DNA from: a virus
Strand: one strand, 5' to 3'
IMG/VR virus record: IMGVR_UViG_3300042475_004077
Location: 1 to 28,160 of that record
Length of the DNA: 28,160 nt
Part shown: one piece after another, positions 1 to 5,907 of the stretch
How positions within the stretch are numbered: position 1 is the first letter of the stretch
Layout of the letters: the number at the start of each line of letters is the position of its first letter
Translations under genes and position numbers: made by a program
The notes under the pieces: generated by a model
Told to the model about the DNA's origin: nothing
Database searches by the model: none
Seen by the model: the letters and a program-made list of their open reading frames with translations, nothing else

Positions 1-153
1 GAGAAAGAGTTTAACAACCTTGCAAAGTATGGTTGTGCGGCTTGTCAAGTAGATCTTGAGTATGAAGATCAACTAGAAGGTTTTGTAAAATGGATGGAGC
101 GAGATACTCCATTCTGTGTTACCTGTGCTAAATCCTTTAAAACTGCATCGTAA
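1..153 (+). CDS. C-terminal end of a small-zinc-ribbon-like protein (partial)
   Basis: The first frame is open from the window edge to a TAA at 151-153, giving the last 50 residues of a gene that begins outside the window. Two CxxC pairs are visible (residues 12/15 and 39/42 of the fragment), the spacing expected of a four-cysteine zinc site. Its stop lies 16 bases before the next start, so it probably belongs to the same plus-strand operon as the amidoligase cluster. The function cannot be told from this fragment. It may be a DNA- or protein-binding tail on a larger enzyme, or a small stand-alone zinc protein. Confidence 0.6.
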   Translation, partial: EKEFNNLAKYGCAACQVDLEYEDQLEGFVKWMERDTPFCVTCAKSFKTAS

Positions 154-169
154 ACTATAGGAAGCTAAA

Positions 170-1012
170 ATGGCTATCATTAACAATGTAGAATTCCTTC
201 TTGGTTGCGACCCTGAAGTCTTTGTTGTAAACAGCAAAGGAGAATTTGTAAGTGCTCATGGAATGATTCCCGGCACTAAAGAAGAACCACTGAAGGTACG
301 TAACGGTATGGTTCAAGTTGATGGAATGGCTTTGGAGTTTGGTATTGATCCTTCAGCTACCAAAGGTGATTTTGTTTATCGAGTAAAAGATGTTCTGAGT
401 CAGTTAAAAGAGATGTTGCCAGAAGGTCACAGCTTGTCTGTGGCTTCTATTGCAAAGTTCTCTCCTGAAGTAATGGCAGCACAGCCCCCTGAAGCACTTG
501 AGTTGGGTTGTGATCCTGATTATAATGCCTACACCTTTGATAAGAACCCTCGTCCTAGGCTGCCAGACCCTAATATTCGGTCCGCTGGTGGTCATGTTCA
601 CATTGGATGGGGTAGGGATATGCCTACTCGAGATCCACGCCATATTGCTGCCTGTGCTGCTCTAGCAGCAGAGATGGACTACTATATGGGGGCAGCATCT
701 CTAGCTTGGGATAAGGATGCTCTTAGGCGCTCTATTTATGGCGCTGCAGGGGCTTTCCGTCCTAAACCTTATGGTATGGAGTATCGTTCAGGTTCTAACC
801 AGTGGTTACAATCCGACGAGTTAATTGGGTTTGTCTTTGACACGACTGTTAAAGCAATTAGTAGTGTTATGGATCCTAAAAAACGTAAAGGTGCAAATAA
901 TCAAACTTTCTTCAGAGGTTCAATCAATCTTCCTGCTAAGGAGATTATTGATAACAACTGGGGTTATCTAGGTGAAGCTATCTTTAATGAGCTAAAGGGC
1001 AGCTATGTTTAA
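170..1012 (+). CDS. Phage phiEco32-like COOH-NH2 ligase (type 2 amidoligase)
   Basis: This 280-aa protein has the layout of the phage COOH-NH2 ligase family, which has a glutamine-synthetase-like fold and is predicted to join a carboxylate to an amine using ATP. Visible signatures are GCDPE (12-16), DG..LE (51-56), a second GCDPD (113-117), GGHVHIGW (140-147), YG..GAFR (190-197) and YGMEYRS (201-207). The acidic, histidine and arginine residues in these blocks are the expected metal/ATP ligands and carboxylate binders, and none appears to be lost. AGGAAG at 159-164 is the ribosome binding site. The stop overlaps the start of the next gene by 8 bases, so the two are probably translationally coupled. 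The substrate is unknown; family membership is well supported. Confidence 0.88.
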   Translation: MAIINNVEFLLGCDPEVFVVNSKGEFVSAHGMIPGTKEEPLKVRNGMVQVDGMALEFGIDPSATKGDFVYRVKDVLSQLKEMLPEGHSLSVASIAKFSPEVMAAQPPEALELGCDPDYNAYTFDKNPRPRLPDPNIRSAGGHVHIGWGRDMPTRDPRHIAACAALAAEMDYYMGAASLAWDKDALRRSIYGAAGAFRPKPYGMEYRSGSNQWLQSDELIGFVFDTTVKAISSVMDPKKRKGANNQTFFRGSINLPAKEIIDNNWGYLGEAIFNELKGSYV

Positions 1013-1607
1013 TAATGACGCAGAATATGCACGTTCTCGCATCGTGTCAAGCTATATGCGAGGTAAAGGCCAGTTATATAAAATCTTAGATATCTCTTCT
1101 AAGAGTAACTTGTTAGATAAGGCAGTTATTACTGCTTTAAACCAAGACAAACTACATGTGCAAATCAAAATTACAGACCTTGAGTTTAACATTGGTAAGC
1201 TAGGTTATGTTAACGATGTTATCTCTGGTATTGCAATGTTTGTAAGCAGACTACCTTTGCGTAGAGATTATCGTCAAGGTATTCGATCTTCACAACTTAA
1301 CTTTACTAGGAATGGGGGTTCTTCTCCTGTTTCTGAGCTATGGCTAGAGCAAAATGCAAAAGCAGTTAACAAGTGTATCAACAATCAGTTTCCTAAGCTA
1401 GAAACAGTTATTGAGTTATCTGAAGAATGGAATAACGATATTGCTTTTAGCAAAAACTTTGCTCTTAGCAGTAAGTATAAACTCTTGTATAAAGGATTTA
1501 CAATCGGTAGTTTAAACAAAGACGATAAGTTTAAACTAGACAATAACTTCAACTTCGTAGAAGAAGAATTTGCCAAGGAAGTAGGATATGAGCACCTTTC
1601 TCGATAG
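1005..1607 (+). CDS. Hypothetical protein inside the amidoligase cluster
   Basis: This 200-aa protein matches no family I recognise. It is mixed alpha/beta in character, with no signal peptide, membrane segment or cysteine motif. A basic block around residues 82-96 (RLPLRRDYRQGIRSSQL) stands out. The N-terminal third looks helical and the C-terminal third is rich in Lys, Asn and Phe. It overlaps the ligase before it by 8 bases and the amidoligase after it by 20 bases, so it is made together with both. It may therefore be a carrier, substrate or scaffold for the peptide-ligase pathway; that is inference from position only. Confidence 0.8.
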   Translation: MFNNDAEYARSRIVSSYMRGKGQLYKILDISSKSNLLDKAVITALNQDKLHVQIKITDLEFNIGKLGYVNDVISGIAMFVSRLPLRRDYRQGIRSSQLNFTRNGGSSPVSELWLEQNAKAVNKCINNQFPKLETVIELSEEWNNDIAFSKNFALSSKYKLLYKGFTIGSLNKDDKFKLDNNFNFVEEEFAKEVGYEHLSR

Positions 1608-2412
1608 AAAAGTAAATGAGTTCTGGGATCTTTCTGGTAAAAAAGGAGATATCGGAATTGAAGTAGAAGTAGAGGGTAATCAAAGGTTACCTTTAGAAGT
1701 CAATGATAACTGGCGAGTTATGAATGACGGGTCATTAAGGGGTGAAGCTAAGGAGTATGTATTCCGTTATCCTCTGTCTAAAGAAGAAGCTTTTAAAGAA
1801 GTCAATATCTTGTATGATCTTCTAGATGGCAAGATAAATGACTCTATGCGAGCTGGTGTACATGTGCATCTTAATTGTCAGCGATTGACCCTACGTCAGT
1901 TGTTTACAGTTATGGCAGCTTACTACTGTCTTGAAGACCTTATCACCGAAGAAGCAGGTGAAGAGCGACAAGGCAATCTGTTCTGTCTAAGGCTATCTGA
2001 TGCAGACTATGTTAACATTGGTATCATGAGTACTCTGACATACAAAGATGTAACCTCTGACGGGGGTATCTTTCATAATGAAAATCTTCGTTATAGTGCT
2101 ATGAACTTGGTTAGCTTGAGTAAGTTTGGTTCTCTAGAGTTTCGTGCTTTGCGTACTCCTACTAACCGAGAAAAAATTATTGAGTGGACTGATATGTTGT
2201 TTACCTTAAAAGAAAATGCTCTAAAGCATTTCTCAAGTCCGCTAGAGCTATTGTCTAGTATGTCTGCAAATGGTGCAACAGAAGTAGTTACTAAGTTGCT
2301 AGGTGAACATGCTAAGAAGCAAGTTAGCAAACCTCACTTTGAAGAGTCACTGTACGAGAGTATTCGTCAAATTCAACACTGGGTATTCCTAACAAACTGG
2401 GAGACTAAATAA
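1588..2412 (+). CDS. Amidoligase family protein (Amidoligase_2-like)
   Basis: This 274-aa protein carries the motifs of the second glutamine-synthetase-fold amidoligase family. They are GIEVEVEG (23-30, metal-binding glutamates), DGSL followed by AKEYV (47-58), AGVHVHLN (89-96), RYSAMNLV (168-175) and GSLEFRALRTP (181-191). The order is the same as in bacterial amidoligases thought to form amide or peptide bonds from amino acids and ATP. It is not simply a copy of the ligase at 170-1012: the histidine motif and the glutamate-arginine block differ. The start lies within the end of the preceding gene, with a purine-rich AAGGAAGTAGGA just upstream. The enzyme class is clear, but neither the substrate nor the product can be read from the sequence. 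Confidence 0.85.
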   Translation: MSTFLDRKVNEFWDLSGKKGDIGIEVEVEGNQRLPLEVNDNWRVMNDGSLRGEAKEYVFRYPLSKEEAFKEVNILYDLLDGKINDSMRAGVHVHLNCQRLTLRQLFTVMAAYYCLEDLITEEAGEERQGNLFCLRLSDADYVNIGIMSTLTYKDVTSDGGIFHNENLRYSAMNLVSLSKFGSLEFRALRTPTNREKIIEWTDMLFTLKENALKHFSSPLELLSSMSANGATEVVTKLLGEHAKKQVSKPHFEESLYESIRQIQHWVFLTNWETK

Positions 2413-2413
2413 C

Positions 2414-3208
2414 ATGGCTACTGAAAACTTTGTCTATCCTTATCGTCAAGCTTCGAAAAGTGCAATTGCCTTAGCTCAAGGTATTGAGGGAAAGGTAATT
2501 CGGCTAGAGAACTCTAGATTTAGACCTTCTGCAAGGAAAACAGTAATCAACTGGGGTTCTACTGTGTTAACCCCACTACTTGAAGGAACTCGTATTTTAA
2601 ATAAGCCTGAGTTAGTAAATCGAGCTAGTAACAAGAAAAACTTCTTTGAACTAGCGAAAGAAGCTGGTGAACTTGGACCTAAAATTCCAGACTTTACTTT
2701 CTCTAAAGAGGTAGCTAGGCAGTGGTTGTCTGAGGAGAAACCAAAAAAGATTTTTGCTCGTACAGTACTAACCGGACATTCAGGTGAAGGTATTGTAAAA
2801 GTAAACACAGTAGAAGACCTAGAGCCTATTGCTGAAGGTACTATGTTTGTTGTGTATGTGCCTAAAAAACGAGAATTTCGTTTCCATGTAGATCGAGTAC
2901 AAGGTGTCTTTTGTGTTCAAGAAAAACTGAAGAAAAAAGAAATTCCTAATGAGCAAGTAGATTACCAAATTCGAAACCATTCAAACGGTTTTATCTTTGC
3001 TAAACAAGATCTCGAAGTACCTGAGAGTTGTGAAACAGAAGCTCTAAAGGCTCTGAAGATTACAGGCTTAGACTTTGGCGCAATTGACGTTATTTATAAC
3101 GAACGACAAGAGCAAGCTTATGCTCTTGAAGTAAATACTGCTCCAGGTCTAGAAGGATCTACTATTGGAGACTATGTAGAAATGTTCGAAAGGCTAAAAA
3201 ATGGTTAA
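2414..3208 (+). CDS. ATP-grasp ligase
   Basis: This 264-aa protein reads as an ATP-grasp carboxylate-amine ligase, an enzyme that activates a carboxylate as acyl phosphate and couples it to an amine. The central strand and glycine loop FARTVLTGHSGEGI (114-127) holds ATP. REFRFHV (153-159) follows, and the metal-binding end is LDFGAIDV (219-226, D225) followed by ALEVNTAPGLEGS (237-249, E239 and N241). The N-terminal 70 residues form a short pre-ATP-grasp region. A good Shine-Dalgarno (GGGAG) precedes ATG 2414, and its tail overlaps the next gene by 8 bases. Its place beside two amidoligases suggests a multi-step peptide or amide synthesis. It resembles RimK-like ligases in general layout, but its specificity is unknown. 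Confidence 0.88.
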   Translation: MATENFVYPYRQASKSAIALAQGIEGKVIRLENSRFRPSARKTVINWGSTVLTPLLEGTRILNKPELVNRASNKKNFFELAKEAGELGPKIPDFTFSKEVARQWLSEEKPKKIFARTVLTGHSGEGIVKVNTVEDLEPIAEGTMFVVYVPKKREFRFHVDRVQGVFCVQEKLKKKEIPNEQVDYQIRNHSNGFIFAKQDLEVPESCETEALKALKITGLDFGAIDVIYNERQEQAYALEVNTAPGLEGSTIGDYVEMFERLKNG

Positions 3209-4043
3209 TGTTAGTAAGGTAGCTAACTTTATCTATAACTTGAGTGTCCTCTATAACCCCGAAATTATTGGCTGGGAAGATTGGGAAGAAGTTAGGCATG
3301 ACTGGTATGGCCAGTATAAAGATAACAGAGTAGCCGTTGCTAACAAAGTTCTAAAAGCCTTCGAAAAAAAGTACAAGGGTACGGGTAGAAATACCATTAG
3401 CCCAGAGGCTTTTGGAGACTACAAAAAAGATCTTTATAAGTTTAGAGATCTACTACTGCAAGAAGTTGAAGAACACTACTATAAGATTATTGATAAGAAA
3501 AAATTCTTCAACTATATCCGAATGGAACGAGTTACTGCACAACTTAGTGATCTAGGGTTGGCTAACTGTCTAAGAGATCATGTTTACATTGAACCAATGA
3601 GACTCTCAAAAGAAGAAATTAAAGAGTTAATAAAAACTTTCTGTTACTGCTTTGAGTATCTTGCTGATCGTATTAACAAGAAAGAAATTAACAAAGAAGT
3701 GTTAAACCAACTAGGCTTACCTTTAGTGAAAGAAGAGCTACAGTTACTAGTAGAAACAACAAATGATCTAGGAGAGTTGTTCAACTGGAACAAAACAGTT
3801 CAAGGTTTTTGGTGGTGGGCAGAGATATATCTAAAACGTGAAAAAGACTCTTTTAAGCAAAATGTTTATTCTTACTTAGAGAGTCTTCATCCAGATGTGT
3901 CTTTTCCAAAAGTTGTAATAGAACTAAAACCACGTTTAGAAATTAGAACAGGTATTGGTAAACCAGTGCAGGGTACACAAGCTTACAACGCTGTTCCTGT
4001 AAACTGGGAGGTTATAGGTGACTTAGCACAAAATGAGTTCTAA
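3201..4043 (+). CDS. Hypothetical helical protein, last gene of the ligase cluster
   Basis: This 280-aa protein has no recognised domain. It is mainly helical, rich in Lys, Glu, Tyr and Trp, with a tryptophan-rich patch (GFWWWAEIYLK, about 202-212) and a proline/glycine-rich C-terminus from about residue 240. No transmembrane segment or signal peptide is seen. The start overlaps the ATP-grasp gene by 8 bases and the gene ends just before two strong terminators, so it closes the operon. It might be the acceptor protein or a partner of the ligases, but nothing in the sequence proves it. Confidence 0.8.
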   Translation: MVNVSKVANFIYNLSVLYNPEIIGWEDWEEVRHDWYGQYKDNRVAVANKVLKAFEKKYKGTGRNTISPEAFGDYKKDLYKFRDLLLQEVEEHYYKIIDKKKFFNYIRMERVTAQLSDLGLANCLRDHVYIEPMRLSKEEIKELIKTFCYCFEYLADRINKKEINKEVLNQLGLPLVKEELQLLVETTNDLGELFNWNKTVQGFWWWAEIYLKREKDSFKQNVYSYLESLHPDVSFPKVVIELKPRLEIRTGIGKPVQGTQAYNAVPVNWEVIGDLAQNEF

Positions 4044-4050
4044 ATGAAAA

Positions 4051-4104
4051 AGCCCCTGTCAGCATTACGCTGGCGGGGGCTACTTACTTTATTTTTTTTT
4101 TTTT
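4051..4104. terminator. Bidirectional intrinsic terminator between convergent operons
   Basis: A 13-bp stem (4051-4063 with 4069-4081, two G-U pairs) and a 5-base loop follow the last plus-strand gene. On the plus strand it is followed by a T-rich stretch and then 13 Ts (4092-4104). Read on the minus strand the same stem is followed at once by five Ts (4050-4046), so it can also stop the long structural operon. Confidence 0.85.
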
Positions 4105-4107
4105 GCA

Positions 4108-4154
4108 AACCCCCCTGGCGCAAGCCGGAGGGGTTCCACTTTTCTTTTTTTTTT
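4108..4154 (+). terminator. Second, tandem intrinsic terminator
   Basis: A 12-bp stem with one mismatch (4108-4119 with 4124-4135) is capped by a GCAA tetraloop and followed by TTTTC and ten Ts (4140-4154). It acts on plus-strand transcripts as a back-up to the hairpin just before it. On the minus strand it is followed by an A-run, so it should not terminate there. Confidence 0.8.
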
Positions 4155-4404
4155 AATCACGCTTACTAAAGAAGTAATCATGTAGCTCTTTGCGGAGATC
4201 TTTCATTTCTTGCTTGATCTCTTCAACAGCTTTACGATCGTCTTCTCTACGTATGTCTCGGTTTTTAATTTCAAGTTGTAATAAATCTATCTTTTTGTTA
4301 TTTGTTAGAACAGTTCTAACTAACCAACCAATAGAAGCAAAAACACTTGCAACTAAACCTGCAATTATTTTACCTACCCATTCATCCATAGCACCCTGCA
4401 TCAT
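4153..4404 (-). CDS. Small membrane protein with coiled-coil tail (possible holin/antiholin)
   Basis: This 83-aa protein has one hydrophobic segment (about residues 9-32) followed by a charged, helical, coiled-coil-like tail (about 35-78). It is the last gene of the lysis cassette, directly after the o-spanin gene, whose end it overlaps. The first possible start is ATGATG at 4404; the ATG at 4389 (giving MDEWVGK) sits 5 bases after GCAGGG and may be the real one. One-helix proteins with a soluble tail occur among holins and holin antagonists, but the role here is only suggested by location. Confidence 0.6.
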   Translation of the reverse strand: MMQGAMDEWVGKIIAGLVASVFASIGWLVRTVLTNNKKIDLLQLEIKNRDIRREDDRKAVEEIKQEMKDLRKELHDYFFSKRD

Positions 4405-4594
4405 AGCCTGAGATTACATCTTCACCAGCAACGATAGTTTGAGGGCCACCATCAATTAAAAGAGCATCGTTTAGTCTATCAATTTTAGGTGATAAACCGT
4501 CACAAAGACCTTTATCGCTCATTGCGCTTTTGTTGACGAAGTCGCAACCTGTCAACAGCATCACTAACAGAGCGGTTACCACTAGTAGCTTCAT
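4382..4594 (-). CDS. Outer-membrane spanin subunit, Rz1-like lipoprotein
   Basis: This 70-aa protein starts with a lipoprotein signal peptide ending in the lipobox LLTGC (Cys17 is the predicted lipidated residue). A short periplasmic chain follows, with C31 and C68 and the C..L...ID.L..AL pattern common in phage Rz1-like proteins. Its gene begins inside the i-spanin gene in another frame and runs past its end (83-base overlap), the classic overlapped spanin layout. AGGAG lies a few bases before ATG 4594. With the i-spanin it should bridge and fuse inner and outer membranes in the last step of lysis, which implies a host with an outer membrane. Confidence 0.85.
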   Translation of the reverse strand: MKLLVVTALLVMLLTGCDFVNKSAMSDKGLCDGLSPKIDRLNDALLIDGGPQTIVAGEDVISGYDAGCYG

Positions 4595-4760
4595 CTATTC
4601 TTCTCCTAGTTTCAATGTAATTCTCTTGTTGTTCAATAATTACTTCTTGCTCTTTAGCTTTAAAGCCTTTGTTATATAAAAAATAACTAGCAGCTCCAGC
4701 AGCAGTAAGCAAGAAAATAATCGCTCCTATCATTAGTTTATTTGTTATCAAGCTCATCAT
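4512..4760 (-). CDS. Inner-membrane spanin subunit, Rz-like
   Basis: This 82-aa protein has an N-terminal transmembrane helix (about 8-29) and a charged periplasmic coiled-coil. The tail carries ETRRRIDEATS (50-60) and AVDRLRLR (68-75), a pattern typical of short Rz-like i-spanins. Two adjacent ATG codons (4760 and 4757) are possible starts. The gene overlaps the holin gene upstream by 23 bases and contains the start of the o-spanin gene. The membrane topology and the overlapping lipoprotein gene together make the spanin call strong even without sequence search. Confidence 0.82.
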   Translation of the reverse strand: MMSLITNKLMIGAIIFLLTAAGAASYFLYNKGFKAKEQEVIIEQQENYIETRRRIDEATSGNRSVSDAVDRLRLRQQKRNER

Positions 4761-4947
4761 GAGTATACTCTTTTCTTCTTGATACTAACTCTGTTTGTTT
4801 TCTTGCCCAATCCATACCGAAAGCTGCACCTACATAAAGCATGAGAGGCCAAGCAAGTATTTCAAGAGCTTCTACACGTCCATATAGTCCCATGTAGCCT
4901 AGATATAAAAGGATAGCTATAGCTGATTCACGCTTATAGGTTTTCAT
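4738..4947 (-). CDS. Candidate holin (two transmembrane segments)
   Basis: This 69-aa protein has two hydrophobic segments (about residues 8-22 and 28-46) joined by a short turn. The C-terminus is charged and ends in HDELDNK. Size, topology and the place between endolysin and spanin genes fit a class II-type holin that opens the inner membrane. It starts one base after the endolysin stop. No family match is claimed; the other small membrane protein at 4153-4404 is an alternative holin, and one of the two may be an antagonist. Confidence 0.7.
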   Translation of the reverse strand: MKTYKRESAIAILLYLGYMGLYGRVEALEILAWPLMLYVGAAFGMDWARKQTELVSRRKEYTHDELDNK

Positions 4948-4948
4948 A

Positions 4949-5368
4949 TTAGCCTAACTCAAAATGAGGGCTATCGGTTTCGCCTCTTTCACGAGGACGA
5001 CCGTCTTCATCCCAGTCGGCACCCCAACGAATAGGAGTACCTAGTTCTTTAGAAGCTTGAAACATTGCATCTGCAATAGCATCAAACTTTTTAATGTCAT
5101 TCCAGTCAATAGGCCAAGGCGCAAGATCAACTGCATGACCAAAACCATCTGCCTGTACAAAGTGTCTAGACTTTAAAGTCCAAGTCACTACAGGTCCGGG
5201 TTTTGTTCTACCTTGTGCATATAGCTCTGCTTGACGTTCTGGTGTACGAAGACCCTCTAGCACAGTAAAATCTTGAGAGGACAGTTGGATGGCCCTCTCA
5301 ATAACTTTTACTAGGTTAGGATGAACACCTTTTAGAATGTCTTTAGATTTATTACCTAGTTGATACAA
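4949..5368 (-). CDS. Endolysin, M15 family L-alanyl-D-glutamate-type peptidase
   Basis: This 139-aa protein is a single-domain zinc peptidase of the M15 family that cuts peptidoglycan stem peptides. Motifs include GLRTPERQAELYAQGRT (39-55), KSRH (66-69), GHAVDLAPWP (77-86), IRWGADW and SPHFEL (133-138). Likely zinc ligands are H69, D81 and H135. The start is a TTG at 5368, chosen because GGAGAG (5374-5379) sits 5 bases upstream and there is no ATG nearby. It overlaps the fibre gene end by 17 bases. There is no signal peptide, so export depends on a holin. H69 and D81 are further apart than in the compact SxHxxGxAxD form. Confidence 0.9.
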   Translation of the reverse strand: MYQLGNKSKDILKGVHPNLVKVIERAIQLSSQDFTVLEGLRTPERQAELYAQGRTKPGPVVTWTLKSRHFVQADGFGHAVDLAPWPIDWNDIKKFDAIADAMFQASKELGTPIRWGADWDEDGRPRERGETDSPHFELG

Positions 5369-5906
5369 GTTTGCTCTCCAATTCTTGAATACGCTTATCT
5401 TGTTCCTTTATTGCCTCAATTAGTAAAGCTACAATATTACCATAAGCAATTGATTTGTAACCTTCTTTATTAGTGTCTACTAGCTCAGGTAAAACCTTTT
5501 CAACTTCTTGGGCAATTAAACCAATAGATTTGTTACCTGACTCTTTAAGAGTATAGCTAACTCCTTCTAGCTGATTTACTTTTTCTGTAGCATTAACTAG
5601 ACGTTTAATGTCTTCTTTCAATCTAGAATCTGAAGTTGTATTGATGTTAACTCCTGTAATAGTGTTTACAGACATATCTACAGTAGTAGCATTTAAAGTG
5701 AAAAGAGATTTCCAACCATTAGCTTGAATTTTTAATACAGGAGAAGCTGCCGAAGTATCTAACCACATTTTACCTGCTACTACATTCAAAGTAGGCGCTG
5801 TGGTGCCTGAATGTGAACTATCTATAGCTGCTAAAGAGTTATTTAGGTTTGTAGTATAAGTTGTACCTGATACGTTACAGTTTAATGTTATATTAGCTTG
5901 TGCCAT
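5352..5906 (-). CDS. Short tail fibre with C-terminal peptidase S74 chaperone domain
   Basis: This 184-aa protein has a Thr/Asn/Ala-rich beta-type N-terminal half (1-90) and an intramolecular chaperone of the peptidase S74 type (about 91-180). The chaperone begins with SDSRLKEDI (S92 and K97 are the expected catalytic pair). It continues with GLIAQEVEKVLPELV (129-143) and ends in a trimer-forming helix (about 157-180). In known S74 fibres the chaperone guides trimer folding and then cuts itself off before the serine. The fibre part left after cleavage would be only about 91 residues, very short, so it may be a tip or an adaptor. It starts one base after the gpJ-like gene stop. Confidence 0.88.
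   Translation of the reverse strand: MAQANITLNCNVSGTTYTTNLNNSLAAIDSSHSGTTAPTLNVVAGKMWLDTSAASPVLKIQANGWKSLFTLNATTVDMSVNTITGVNINTTSDSRLKEDIKRLVNATEKVNQLEGVSYTLKESGNKSIGLIAQEVEKVLPELVDTNKEGYKSIAYGNIVALLIEAIKEQDKRIQELESKLVSTR
5374..5379 (-). promoter_or_regulatory. Ribosome binding site of the TTG-start endolysin
   Basis: GGAGAG on the minus strand lies five bases before the TTG at 5368, inside the last codons of the fibre gene. It is the main reason for choosing a non-ATG start for the endolysin. The weak start codon may hold lysozyme synthesis below that of the fibre. Confidence 0.6.
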
Positions 5907-5907
5907 T

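Noticed and set aside
4190-4411. A 73-aa plus-strand reading frame
   Set aside because: It lies opposite the small membrane protein and o-spanin genes, beyond two plus-strand terminators, and lacks a ribosome binding site.
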